Below are positions 8,344-16,412 of a DNA stretch of 64,000 nucleotides, one piece after another. The stretch is from Leucobacter chromiisoli (GTDB taxonomy: Bacteria; Actinomycetota; Actinomycetes; Actinomycetales; Microbacteriaceae), in NCBI RefSeq assembly GCF_016522505.1, contig NZ_JAEHOH010000013.1:81098-145097 (forward strand), written 5' to 3'. Made by a program: the position numbers and the translations under genes. The notes beneath the pieces were generated by a model, which was given only the letters and a program-made list of their open reading frames with translations, was not told the DNA's origin and made no database searches. Numbering within the stretch: the first letter of the stretch is position 1; every line of letters begins with the position of its first letter.

Positions 8344-9261
8344 ATGGCCAGTGACGTAGGGACCCGTGAGTACGGGCCTAGCGACTTCATAGCGGCGGGT
8401 GCCCGCGGGCTCAACGGCAGAGTCCAGGTGCGGGCCAAGGAGCGGTCATTCGGCGGGCTCTCGCTGCTGTCGGTGAGCGGCCAGCCGCTGGAGATCATGC
8501 TGGAGCCCGAGGCCGGCGAGGTTCCCCTCATCGACTTCATCTTCATCGGCGGCGGTGATTTCGCGTACCGGAACGAGGGCGTCTGGGTGCCGCTCGAAGC
8601 CACCCTGGTGGTGGCGCCGAACGGGATCAGCAGGCACCTGCGGCTGACGGGCGAGTGGAGCTTCGTCGCCGCACGGGTGCCGCGAGAGGCGATGGAGGCG
8701 TTCGTTCCCGAGCTCCCCTCGTCGATCGGAACCTTCGCGAAACGCTCGTTGCTCGACTGCTCCATGCAGGAGTTCGTCTCCACGGTGCTGGAGTCGGCGC
8801 AGCGGGCGTCATCGATCGAGAGCTACGCCGTCGAGCAGCTCGTGCTCGAGATGGGCGGCGCCCTACTGCTGGATCGGATGGGCGGAGGCTGGTCGCAGGG
8901 CAGCCCCAAGGCGGTGCTGCGCGACCGGGCGATGGCGGTGATCGCGCAGCAGTGCAGCGATCCCGAGTTGAACCCGGCGCGGGTCGCGCATGCCGTCCAG
9001 TCCTCGCTGCGGCAGCTGCAGGTGGTCTTCTCCGACGCGGGCACCTCGGTCGCCGCCGAGATCCGGCGTCAGCGCGCGCGGCTGGCACGGTCTCTGCTCA
9101 TGGACAGCCGGTACGACGTTCTGGGGATCGAGCAGCTGGCGGAGCGGTCGGGCTTCGGTACGACGATGAGCATGCGGCGCGCGCTGACTGAGCTCTACGG
9201 ATCCGGGCCGCGCGAGCTCCGCAGGTGCCGCGGGGGAGCCGCTGCCGTCGTCGCGCAGTGA
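8344..9261 (+). CDS. AraC-family transcriptional regulator, copy 1
   Basis: DNA-binding regulator of 305 residues. The C-terminal third (about 200-297) is an AraC-type double helix-turn-helix, ending in an RALTELYGSGPRELRR pattern. The N-terminal 190 residues have a cupin-like beta-rich look and I do not recognise a ligand. The ATG at 8344 has GGGGAG 6 bases upstream; the much longer open frame before it overlaps the divergent kinase gene and was rejected. It is clearly a paralogue of the regulator at 13663 (shared SDPEL, SLRQL, GT, ARxLL blocks). Like that copy, it is followed by a Tat-signal protein gene, which it probably controls. Confidence 0.85.
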   Translation: MASDVGTREYGPSDFIAAGARGLNGRVQVRAKERSFGGLSLLSVSGQPLEIMLEPEAGEVPLIDFIFIGGGDFAYRNEGVWVPLEATLVVAPNGISRHLRLTGEWSFVAARVPREAMEAFVPELPSSIGTFAKRSLLDCSMQEFVSTVLESAQRASSIESYAVEQLVLEMGGALLLDRMGGGWSQGSPKAVLRDRAMAVIAQQCSDPELNPARVAHAVQSSLRQLQVVFSDAGTSVAAEIRRQRARLARSLLMDSRYDVLGIEQLAERSGFGTTMSMRRALTELYGSGPRELRRCRGGAAAVVAQ

Positions 9262-9621
9262 CGCGCGAGGGTCTCCGAGTTCCGCGCACGGTTCTCGCGT
9301 GGTCCGCGCTTTCTCGCTTTTTGAATTGAGATCAATTCGCGCACATTTGGCACATATCGCGCAGGACGGTTATTCCGCGCATTCCTCTTCGCACATTTCG
9401 CGCAGGCTTCGCCCATAAGGCGACGATTTGCGATCCGCCCCTCAACAATTGCGACCGTTTTCTCTACGTTGGGTATCAGCCGAGGGGAGACGGCGCCTCT
9501 CGTGGACAGTTCGACCATTGCGTGAGAACTGTCCACGGGGGTCCTCAATTGCTCTCTCGTGCACGACGGGCGGGTGTTCCGCCCTGTTCGCCTGTGTGTT
9601 CCGAATACAGAGAGAAGTGAA
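9262..9621 (+). promoter_or_regulatory. 360-bp AT-richer control region and leader of the first Tat-protein gene
   Basis: This gap is visibly poorer in G+C than its surroundings. It holds a palindrome gaattga-N2-tcaattc (9323-9338), several cgcgca/cgcacattt repeats (9339-9410), a 12-bp inverted repeat (9501-9537), a gggcgg/ccgccc hairpin (9568-9584) and a ribosome site agagagaag just before the ATG at 9622. The repeats are good candidates for binding of the upstream AraC regulator. No gene was found in it, and I could not place a convincing promoter. Confidence 0.5.
9501..9537 (+). promoter_or_regulatory. Leader stem-loop upstream of the Tat-protein gene
   Basis: Perfect 12-bp arms CGTGGACAGTTC and GAACTGTCCACG with a 13-base loop. 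It lies 84 bases before the start codon with no gene end nearby, so it could be a 5' leader structure or a protein-binding site. A further possible pairing, CTCTCT (9552-9557) with AGAGAG (9609-9614), would cover the ribosome site. Confidence 0.5.
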
Positions 9622-10419
9622 ATGACTGAAGAGATCAAGGGTCAGGGCCTTTCGCGCCGCACCATCGTCAAGGGCGCTGCATGGTCGATGCCCGTTCTCG
9701 CCACCGCTGTGGCTGTTCCCGCCGTCTCGGCGACGCTGGAGCCGGGCACCGATGTCCGCGTCACTGCGGTCTGCGACGGCCAGTACGATATCGCCTCGCT
9801 CGAAAGTCTGCTGAGCAATGTGAGCCTCGTTGGCCTGCCCCTCGACCTCAGCATTCTTACGGACCTCGTGAAGGCTGCTCTTGGGCTGCTGGGCTTCAAC
9901 GAGGGTGCGACGAGGCGTTTCGAGATCTCTGCCGACGAGGGAACCATTCCGGCGGGAACCGAGTTCCTGCTCGCCACTAGCCCGTCGGCGCTCATCGACC
10001 TCTCACTGCTCCAGGACCTGCTCTCGGTGCAGGCGCTCTTCGTGGCGAGCGTCAACCCGGAGGGCTTCGTGCTCACCACCACCGCTCCGATCTCGACTGC
10101 CGCTGCCGTTGTTGAACTGCAGTCTCTGCTGCTCGATGCCGATGTCATCACGCAGACCTCTCTGTCGCTTCTCGGCAACGACGCTCCGTCGAACCCCGGC
10201 AACGAGGCACCCGACTTCGGGCAGATCAACACTCTCGCTGGTGCCAGCGTCGACCTCGGCACGCTCGACCTGGGTGCGGTGCTCGAGACCGTGCTCCCGG
10301 GCCCGGTCAACTCGGTCACCCGCGGTCTGATCCGTGCGATTCTCGGCCTCACGGGCGGCCTTACCGTTCTCGACGGCCTGAACCTCCGCGTGCAGCTCTG
10401 CGGCACCGCTCCGGTGTGA
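9622..10419 (+). CDS. Tat-signal exported protein of unknown function, copy 1
   Basis: I do not recognise the mature part. The 265-residue protein starts with a twin-arginine-type signal: R12-R13, then a weakly hydrophobic stretch, then AVPAVSA, with likely cleavage after A37. The mature part is rich in Leu, Val, Ser and Asp and has only two cysteines, C51 near its start and C260 near its end, which could form a disulfide. The ATG at 9622 has AGAGAAG upstream. The signal is closely related to that of the protein at 14664, while the mature parts do not look alike. Neighbours are an AraC regulator before it and a membrane thiol-redox gene 19 bp after it. Probably a secreted or surface protein. 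Confidence 0.8.
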   Translation: MTEEIKGQGLSRRTIVKGAAWSMPVLATAVAVPAVSATLEPGTDVRVTAVCDGQYDIASLESLLSNVSLVGLPLDLSILTDLVKAALGLLGFNEGATRRFEISADEGTIPAGTEFLLATSPSALIDLSLLQDLLSVQALFVASVNPEGFVLTTTAPISTAAAVVELQSLLLDADVITQTSLSLLGNDAPSNPGNEAPDFGQINTLAGASVDLGTLDLGAVLETVLPGPVNSVTRGLIRAILGLTGGLTVLDGLNLRVQLCGTAPV

Positions 10420-10438
10420 ACCGCTAGAGTCTAGCTCT

Positions 10439-11485
10439 GTGTCAACAAGCCCCGTCGACTTCGCCATCGCGTCGTCGACGGGGCTTGTTGCGTTCGCACT
10501 CGTCTTGTCCGGCGCGATGAAGCTGGGGCGGAGCGCCTCCACACTCGCTGCGATGGCAGCGCTACGGGTACCTGCGGTGTTACGTCGGCGTCCTCTCGCG
10601 GCTGCACTGCCCGTCTGGGAACTGCTGCTCGCTGCTGGATTCCTGTTCGCCTCCGGCGTGGTTCGCGCCGTGACGGCTTGGCTGGCGGTCGGGACTCTGT
10701 TCGTATTCACGCTTTTCCTCGCGGGCGTGCTGAGTCGGCACGAAGAAGTCGACTGCGGCTGTTTTGGACCGCTCTCCGCCAGCGACCGAGTTACCGGTTG
10801 GTCTATTCTGCGGAATTCGATACTCACCGCCTTGGCTCTGACTGTCGCCGTGGGCGCAGCCGGACATGGCTCGTTGTTCTCTACCCTGGCCGTGGCCGAT
10901 CTCGCGTTCGTGCTGGGAGTGGCTCTTTCCTGGGCAGCTGTGGCAATCCTCTTGCTGCTGTTGGCGCTGTGGAAAGCCCGCGGTGGACAGAGGTCACGCC
11001 ACCAGAAGCCGGGCATTGGGGGATCTGAGAACGAAGTCGTTCCTGGTTCGATTGACATGATGACGGGCGGTGCGTCTATTGGGGATCCCATTCCTGATGT
11101 CGAAGTCGTCAGTGATACGGGCATACCGGTAGGTTTGAGGAGGCTCGGGCGCGGAGCCCCTGTGCTGCTCCTCTTTCTCTCCGCCGAGTGCAGCAGCTGT
11201 GTGAAAACAGCTGCGCGCGTGCCCCAGTGGCAAGAACAGCTCGCACCTGCAAGGATTCGTGTTCTGACTTCCTCGCGGCCCGATGTCGTGAGACATCGAT
11301 TTCCCGATGCAGCCCCGTACGCGCGCTATGCTTCAAAAGCCGCTATGCGCGCTCTGGGAGTTCAAGGAGGGCCGGCTGCTGTCGTCTTGGGCGGTCTCCA
11401 GCAGCCGGTGGTCGCATCCCCGGTTGCGTATGGTCTCGAAGAGATCGAAGCTCTTGTTCGGGGAGTTCTCGAGGCCGGGAAGTAG
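10439..11485 (+). CDS. MauE/DoxX-type membrane protein fused to a thioredoxin-like domain
   Basis: Fusion of 348 residues. Residues 10-180 form a MauE-like four-helix membrane domain with the cysteine pair in VDCGCFG (C106, C108). Residues 215-345 form a TlpA/MauD-like thioredoxin fold with the active-site motif CSSC (251-254) after a hydrophobic strand. Such proteins move electrons or disulfides across the membrane for exported proteins. The start is GTG at 10439; any later start would cut into the first helix. It begins 19 bp after the two-cysteine Tat protein gene, suggesting that protein is its client. A strong hairpin covers codons 2-17. Confidence 0.82.
   Translation: MSTSPVDFAIASSTGLVAFALVLSGAMKLGRSASTLAAMAALRVPAVLRRRPLAAALPVWELLLAAGFLFASGVVRAVTAWLAVGTLFVFTLFLAGVLSRHEEVDCGCFGPLSASDRVTGWSILRNSILTALALTVAVGAAGHGSLFSTLAVADLAFVLGVALSWAAVAILLLLLALWKARGGQRSRHQKPGIGGSENEVVPGSIDMMTGGASIGDPIPDVEVVSDTGIPVGLRRLGRGAPVLLLFLSAECSSCVKTAARVPQWQEQLAPARIRVLTSSRPDVVRHRFPDAAPYARYASKAAMRALGVQGGPAAVVLGGLQQPVVASPVAYGLEEIEALVRGVLEAGK
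10443..10490 (+). terminator. Perfect 17-bp hairpin overlapping the start of the MauE-like gene
   Basis: Arms 10443-10459 and 10474-10490 pair perfectly (core GCCCCGTCGAC / GTCGACGGGGC) with a 14-base loop. It lies 24 bp after the Tat-protein stop and has the look of an actinobacterial terminator, with a weakly T-rich tail (ttgttgcg). It also falls inside the first codons of the next gene, so it may serve as both terminator and attenuator. Confidence 0.75.
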
Positions 11486-11497
11486 CAGAGAAGAGAC

Positions 11498-12628
11498 CTA
11501 TACGGGTGCTCCTGTGCGCTCACGGCGACTGATATGTGTCCGCCGCGATGTCGCCCAGACCGAGCTCCAGGGGTGCCGGCCCGAGAGCGCACCGATGACG
11601 CGCTCGATGGGGCCGACGCCGAGCCACCGCCACCACGCGGCGGAGAACATCCAGCAGGCGGTAACGAGCCCGATCTGGAGCAGCCACCCTCGCGGGGGCG
11701 CGAACCAGGGCAGCGTCTCCGGGGAGGCGGTCGCGCGCACCGCGAAGAGCCACATCAGCACCAGCACGTGGAAGGCGTACACGCTGAGGGCGAGCCGCCC
11801 CTGCACGGAGAAGGGCGCGAACACGCGCCGCATCGCGGCGACCCGATCCGACGCGAGGTCGGTGAGCAGAACGATGAGCGCGAAGGCGCACAGTGCCAGC
11901 GGGGCCTCGCGCCACACCTCCACGTACCCGCCCCGAAGACCGGTTCCGGCGAGGTCGAGCGACTTCCACAGCTGCATCGGGAGAAGTGCGGCGAACGAGA
12001 CCGCGAGCAGCACTGTCATCGGACGGCGATCGCTCAGCACCGTGCGACCGATCGCGATGCCGGCCAACAGCAGGGGAAGGAACGCGAGCACCTGATACCC
12101 CGGGTTGAGCGCGAGCAGGTCGAGCAGCACCGTGAGCGGCGTCCGGGGGAAGACGAGCTCGGGGCGCGACTCGGCGAGCACGCGCAGGCCGGTGACGATG
12201 CCCGGGCCCACCACCATCAGCGCAGCGGCCCAGACGAGCAGCGTGCGCACCCGGGCGAAGAGGAGCGGGATCGCGAGCAGCATCGTCACGCCCAGCGTCT
12301 GCAGCACGATGTTCACGCCCGACGGGGCGAGTTCGAGCAGGATCCCGATCCCGATGAGCGCCGCGGCCTTGACGGCGGTCTGCAGCTGATAGCGTCGTCG
12401 CGCCGATGGGTCGGCAGTCGAGGGCGCCGGCCCCGTGACGGCCACGGTCACGCCGATGATCAGGGCGAAGAGCGGCGCCGCGACGTCGTTGAGGGCGTCC
12501 TCGACGAGCTCGACCGCTTTCGGCGCCGGCCGTATGAACGGCGACGTGTGCGCGATCACCATCGCGAAGACGGCGAACCCGCGCGCCGCGTCGAGCGAGA
12601 AGAGCCGGCCCGATCCCACGGCGCTCAT
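11498..12628 (-). CDS. DUF418/acyltransferase-like polytopic membrane protein
   Basis: A 376-residue protein with about nine or ten membrane helices. The N-terminal pattern RLFSLDAARGFAVFAMVIAH is shared by YeiB/DUF418 proteins and the heparan N-acetyltransferase-like group. The C-terminal WRWLGVGPIERVIGAL is the usual DUF418 end. It may acylate a surface or envelope molecule, but no member of this group allows a firm reaction to be named. The ATG at 12628 overlaps the signal peptidase stop by 4 bases; a longer frame upstream lies inside the peptidase gene and was rejected. It converges with the MauE-like gene, 12 bp away. Confidence 0.8.
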   Translation of the reverse strand: MSAVGSGRLFSLDAARGFAVFAMVIAHTSPFIRPAPKAVELVEDALNDVAAPLFALIIGVTVAVTGPAPSTADPSARRRYQLQTAVKAAALIGIGILLELAPSGVNIVLQTLGVTMLLAIPLLFARVRTLLVWAAALMVVGPGIVTGLRVLAESRPELVFPRTPLTVLLDLLALNPGYQVLAFLPLLLAGIAIGRTVLSDRRPMTVLLAVSFAALLPMQLWKSLDLAGTGLRGGYVEVWREAPLALCAFALIVLLTDLASDRVAAMRRVFAPFSVQGRLALSVYAFHVLVLMWLFAVRATASPETLPWFAPPRGWLLQIGLVTACWMFSAAWWRWLGVGPIERVIGALSGRHPWSSVWATSRRTHISRRERTGAPV

Positions 12629-13362
12629 TCGACACCGCCCAGGCTGCCGAGGGGCCACACCCGAACCAGCACTTCGCCGATCACGTCCTCGGTACGCACC
12701 CAGCGTACGCACTCCGCGCCCGTCGGCTCCGTGCCGGCGCGGCAGTGCGACACCGCGTCCGAGCTCGCACCGCGATGATCGCCGAGCACCAGCAACCTGT
12801 CCGCGGGAACCTCGATCGGCGGGAAGCAGCGGCTCGATCGCTGCTCCGTCTCGCAGTCGAGCTCGCGCGCGACGAAGGGCAGATCCTCGAAGACGTAGGG
12901 CTCGTCCAGGGGAACACCGTCGATCATGAGGCGCCCTTCGGCGTCGCAGCACTCCACCGTCTGGCCGGGCGTGCCGATCACGCGCTTCACGATCATGTGC
13001 CGCGTTCCGGGGCCGAAGCCGAGCACGTCGCCGAGCGCCCATCGAGCTGCGTGCTTGAGGCCGTCGAGCGCGGAACTCCCGTTGGAGGTATCAGAGGATC
13101 GCGGCCACAGGTCATCCTGCGTGTGAAAGACGACGATGTCGCCGTTGTCGGGGGTGCCGTGCACCACGGGTGCGCCGTAGGCGAGACGATTGACGAAGAT
13201 CCGATCCCCGATCTCGAGCGTCTGCTCCATGGAACCCGAGGGCACGCGGAAGAGCTTCACGACGAAGGCCTGCGTGAGGGCGAGGATCAGCGTGGCCGCG
13301 ATCAGGTGAGTCAGGGGGTGGGACAGCGCACGTCGTACGGGGGAGCGGCGCTCCTCGGTCAT
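12625..13362 (-). CDS. lepB: Signal peptidase I
   Basis: Membrane-bound serine protease (245 residues) that removes Sec and Tat signal peptides outside the membrane. There is one N-terminal helix (about 16-38), then the catalytic box PSGSMEQTL with S44 and the general-base box IVKRVIGTPG with K126. The C-terminal box is GDHRGASSDAVSH, where many members have GDN and SxDSR. An insert with paired cysteines (C138, C139) lies after the Lys box. AAGGAG precedes the ATG. Its place between the two Tat-protein modules suggests it may be the peptidase for those proteins; inference only. Confidence 0.92.
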   Translation of the reverse strand: MTEERRSPVRRALSHPLTHLIAATLILALTQAFVVKLFRVPSGSMEQTLEIGDRIFVNRLAYGAPVVHGTPDNGDIVVFHTQDDLWPRSSDTSNGSSALDGLKHAARWALGDVLGFGPGTRHMIVKRVIGTPGQTVECCDAEGRLMIDGVPLDEPYVFEDLPFVARELDCETEQRSSRCFPPIEVPADRLLVLGDHRGASSDAVSHCRAGTEPTGAECVRWVRTEDVIGEVLVRVWPLGSLGGVE

Positions 13363-13662
13363 ACGGGTACTCCTTCACCGGCGACTGCGCGCACCTGCGT
13401 CGGTGCCGCGCTCTCGAGTGTATCCGTTGAGCGGGAGGACTTCGGCAGTCGGAGCTTCCGCCCGGAGCGCTTCCAGGGATGCCTCGGAGGGTGAAAAAGG
13501 GGGTGAAAGTTGCAGGTGTGGCGAAGCGAGTGGCGTCGGCGGTCGAAGAATGATCTCGGCGACTCCTGCGATCGCGCAGCATCTCGACCTGCACCGAGGC
13601 GGAGCGCTCGAGCGGTGGTCCGAGGCGCTGGGCGCCGGGGAAGTGCGCGGAAGGGAACGAGA
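13363..13662. promoter_or_regulatory. 300-bp divergent intergenic region
   Basis: It separates the signal peptidase gene (minus) from the second AraC regulator (plus) and must hold both promoters. The ribosome sites are visible (AAGGAG for the peptidase, GGAAGGGAACGAG for the regulator). I see no clear promoter hexamers and no gene. Confidence 0.45.
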
Positions 13663-14496
13663 ATGCGTCAGGCGAAGTCGCAGAGCGCGGTATTCGGCGT
13701 GTCGGAGATTCAACTCCGCCTTCTGCCGGCCGGGCATCGCGTGCTTCTCGGGTCGCCTCATCGCCTCGATTCCCGCTCGCAGGAGCAACTGCGACTGCAT
13801 GTCGTCCGGCAGGGAGAGCTGCTGATCGAGAGCAATGGAAACCGCCGTGCTCTGACGGCGGGCGACGCGGTCTTCCTGCTGTCGAGCACGCCGATCGAGT
13901 TGCGCAGCGAGACCGGATGCGAGCTGCTGACCATCGCGGTCCCGTCCGAGGTGGTCGGCGAGGCGCGGGGTGTCTGGCCTCACAGCGGGATCCAGCCGGT
14001 CTCCCAGACATCGATGCTGCTGCTGCCCGTGGCTGCGTTCGCGGCGCGCGCGCTCAGCGAAGCCGTGGGTAGCGTTTCCGGGTTCACGAGCTACTACGTC
14101 GAGCGGCTTCTGCAGGAGATGTTGCAGGGGCTGCTCGTCGACTCCTATCGGCCCGAGCACATGCCGAGCGCGCAGACGCAGTCGACGTTTCCACTCGCCA
14201 TGTCGGTGATCGAGGCGCAGCACTCGGATCCCGAGTTGACCGCCGCGGCCGTCGCCGAGGAAGTGAACATCTCGCTGCGGCAACTCGAGCGGGAGTTCCG
14301 CAAGAACGGCACCACCATCCGGCAGGAACTGCGACGAGTGCGGGTCGAGCAGGCGCGGAGGATGCTCGGGGATCCGGACTACGACGGATTGAGCGTCGGT
14401 CAGATCGCACAGTTCGTCGGCTTCAGCGGAGGATCCAGCCTGGCACGCGCGATGTCGGCGACCGGAATGCCCTCGCCCTCGGCCGTGCGCTGTTGA
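13663..14496 (+). CDS. AraC-family transcriptional regulator, copy 2
   Basis: A 277-residue paralogue of the regulator at 8344. The N-terminal half is cupin-like (RQGELLIESNGNRRALTAGD, then LLSSTPIELRSE), typical of ligand-sensing AraC domains. The C-terminal AraC-type double helix-turn-helix runs from about 185 to 275, with SDPEL, SLRQLEREF and ARRMLGDPDYD blocks. The ATG at 13663 was chosen because GGAAGGGAACGAG lies directly before it; 51 earlier in-frame codons are Arg-rich and unlike protein. The second Tat-signal protein gene starts 167 bp downstream and is the likely target. Confidence 0.85.
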   Translation: MRQAKSQSAVFGVSEIQLRLLPAGHRVLLGSPHRLDSRSQEQLRLHVVRQGELLIESNGNRRALTAGDAVFLLSSTPIELRSETGCELLTIAVPSEVVGEARGVWPHSGIQPVSQTSMLLLPVAAFAARALSEAVGSVSGFTSYYVERLLQEMLQGLLVDSYRPEHMPSAQTQSTFPLAMSVIEAQHSDPELTAAAVAEEVNISLRQLEREFRKNGTTIRQELRRVRVEQARRMLGDPDYDGLSVGQIAQFVGFSGGSSLARAMSATGMPSPSAVRC

Positions 14497-14639
14497 CGTC
14501 GTGAAGCGGCCCGGGGCAGGCCGGTCGCTACTCAACGCGACATCTCCAATACCGAACGCGACCGATCCTCGCTATCTGCTGTGCGTCGGCTTTTCGCCGG
14601 GGTGATATGGAGGGGCGCGCAAAGCGCTGCAGAACTCCA

Positions 14640-14655
14640 AGAGGAAAGGACCTCT
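14640..14655 (+). promoter_or_regulatory. Hairpin holding the ribosome site of the second Tat-protein gene
   Basis: AGAGG (14640-14644) and CCTCT (14651-14655) pair around the purine-rich loop AAAGGA, the best Shine-Dalgarno candidate before the ATG at 14664. The stem is only 5 bp. It may limit translation or may be chance. Confidence 0.3.
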
Positions 14656-14663
14656 GCGCGAAC

Positions 14664-15134
14664 ATGAACGAGAATACGCAGAACACCCCCGACGGCATCA
14701 AGCGCCGCTCCGTCGTCAAGGCCGCCGCCTGGGCCGCCCCGGTGATCGCCACCGCGGTCGCCGTACCCGCGGTCGCAGCCACCGGTGAGCCCACCGAGGA
14801 GGCCACATACGTGTACCTCGGCGGCGACAGCGGTGCGCCCGCCGGCATCTGGAACGGGGCCAACGCCCAGGGGCGGCTCGTGGAGAACGGAGAGCTCGTT
14901 CCCGGCTATCTGCCTGCGGGCACGACCATCACGCTGACGCCGAGCCCGGAGGGCGCCACGATCAGCGTGCGCAACATGGTGGGCGTCTCGGGGTTCGAGA
15001 ACCCCGATGGCAGCTGGACGCTCACCGTGCTCGCCGACACCGGTCAGGTGAGCTGGCAGCACACCCTCGATATCCCCGGGACGATTGACGGCACGACGAG
15101 CCTCACGGGCTCCGGTACGTGGAGCTTCATCTGA
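14664..15134 (+). CDS. Tat-signal exported protein of unknown function, copy 2
   Basis: The 156-residue protein starts with a twin-arginine-type signal, R14-R15, then AAAWAAPVIATAVAVPAVAA, with cleavage probably near 39. This is nearly the same signal as in the protein at 9622 (shared AAW, PV, ATAVAVPAV). The mature part of about 117 residues is Gly/Thr/Ser-rich and beta-strand-like, has no cysteine, and ends in GSGTWSFI. I do not recognise a family. The ATG at 14664 gives a normal short Tat n-region; an in-frame ATG at 14607 would add 19 residues. A terminator follows at 15155. Likely a small secreted or surface protein. Confidence 0.8.
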   Translation: MNENTQNTPDGIKRRSVVKAAAWAAPVIATAVAVPAVAATGEPTEEATYVYLGGDSGAPAGIWNGANAQGRLVENGELVPGYLPAGTTITLTPSPEGATISVRNMVGVSGFENPDGSWTLTVLADTGQVSWQHTLDIPGTIDGTTSLTGSGTWSFI

Positions 15135-15154
15135 GCGCTCCGCGCCACGGGGTG

Positions 15155-15187
15155 AGAGCGGGGTCCGGGTTCGCCGGGCCCCGCTCT
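15155..15187 (+). terminator. Terminator hairpin after the second Tat-protein gene
   Basis: 14-base arms (AGAGCGGGGTCCGG and CCGGGCCCCGCTCT, one G-T pair) with a 5-base loop gttcg, followed by tgctct. It lies 20 bp after the stop codon and 22 bp before the next gene. Confidence 0.75.
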
Positions 15188-15208
15188 TGCTCTGCCAAGA
15201 TAGAAGAC

Positions 15209-16348
15209 ATGAACCCGGTCCCGAACGAGCTGCTCACGGCGACCGTGCAGGCGTTCGGCACTCCGGTGCGCGTGACCGCGCATGCCGAGGACGGGGCCGA
15301 GGCGCTTCTCGCCGAGGTGATCGCGCCCTGGAGCGATGCGGGCTTCCGTGCGGTGTCGCGGGCGGAGGGCGGCACGGCTGTGCCGAGCTCGGCCGATCCG
15401 GCCGATCCGGGGCAGGCGATCCCGGTCGTCGACCTCGGGAGCTTGAGCCGTGCCCATCTCGAACGCACGGGATCTCTGCTGAGCTCGCGGGTCACGCTGG
15501 CCGCGCTGGAGCACCACCGCGGCCGGCACCTGATGTTCCACGCCGCCGGGATCGCAAACGCCGAGGGGGCGGTCGTGGCGATCATCGGGCCCTCGGGGCG
15601 GGGGAAGACGACGACCGTTCGTCAGCTGGCGCAGACGTACGGCTACGTCAGCGACGAGACGATCACCATCACCCCCGACGATCGCGTGTTCCCCTACCGG
15701 AAGCCGTTGTCCGTGATCACCGAGGGGCACGCGGACAAGCTGCAGATCCCGCCCTCGGCATTGGGGTTGGCGCCGCTGCCGAAGACCGAGCTGCGCATCG
15801 CGGGCCTCGTACTGCTCGAGCGGGCGGCGGCGGGAACCGAGGAGTCGAGCGTCGAACCGCTGCCGCTCGCCGAGGGCCTGGTCGAACTGGTGCAGCAGAC
15901 CAGCTACCTGGTCGAACTGTCGGATCCCCTGCGTCGCATCGCCGAGATCGCCGATGCGACCGGCGGGCTGCGACGACTCCGGGTGGGATCACCCGAGCGC
16001 ATCGCAGGGGTTGCGGAGCACCTGTTCGAGAGCGGTGCGTGCGAGGCCTGGGAACAGGTGCTTCCGCTCGACGCCGAGTGCGGTGCGGCCCCCTATGCGG
16101 TGACGGGCGTCGTCGACGCCATCGAGTGCGCCGAGGGAACCGCCGTGCTCACCGCCGACCGAAGGGTGCAGGTGCTCGCCGGGGTCGGGCCGGTGCTCTG
16201 GCGCGGGATCTGCGCGGGCGAGGGTTGGGACGATCTCGAAGCGCGCATACGGGCAGAGCTGGGTGATCCGCCGAGCGGAACCCTGCGCGAGGCCATTCGG
16301 GCCGCAGGTGCGGGCCTCGTCGAGGCCGGGGTGCTGCGGGAGCGCTAG
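15209..16348 (+). CDS. HprK-like P-loop kinase
   Basis: A 379-residue protein with a Walker A loop GPSGRGKT (127-134). It sits in the setting of HPr kinase/SerK-like proteins: MFHAAGIAN just before it and YVSDETITITPDDRVFPYRK after it. It is not the canonical HPr kinase of sugar control. Such HprK-related proteins are typical partners of EPS and lasso-peptide loci, often with PqqD-like proteins and PF14907 nucleotidyltransferases, both of which occur in this window. The N-terminal 100 residues and the C-terminal third are divergent. The ATG at 15209 has AGAAG upstream. The target of phosphorylation is unknown. Confidence 0.75.
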   Translation: MNPVPNELLTATVQAFGTPVRVTAHAEDGAEALLAEVIAPWSDAGFRAVSRAEGGTAVPSSADPADPGQAIPVVDLGSLSRAHLERTGSLLSSRVTLAALEHHRGRHLMFHAAGIANAEGAVVAIIGPSGRGKTTTVRQLAQTYGYVSDETITITPDDRVFPYRKPLSVITEGHADKLQIPPSALGLAPLPKTELRIAGLVLLERAAAGTEESSVEPLPLAEGLVELVQQTSYLVELSDPLRRIAEIADATGGLRRLRVGSPERIAGVAEHLFESGACEAWEQVLPLDAECGAAPYAVTGVVDAIECAEGTAVLTADRRVQVLAGVGPVLWRGICAGEGWDDLEARIRAELGDPPSGTLREAIRAAGAGLVEAGVLRER

Positions 16349-16412
16349 CTCGTGGCGGCTGGTGATGCGACCATCTGCTTCCGGGGCCGCTCTGACGCCA
16401 CCCTCGGCGGAG

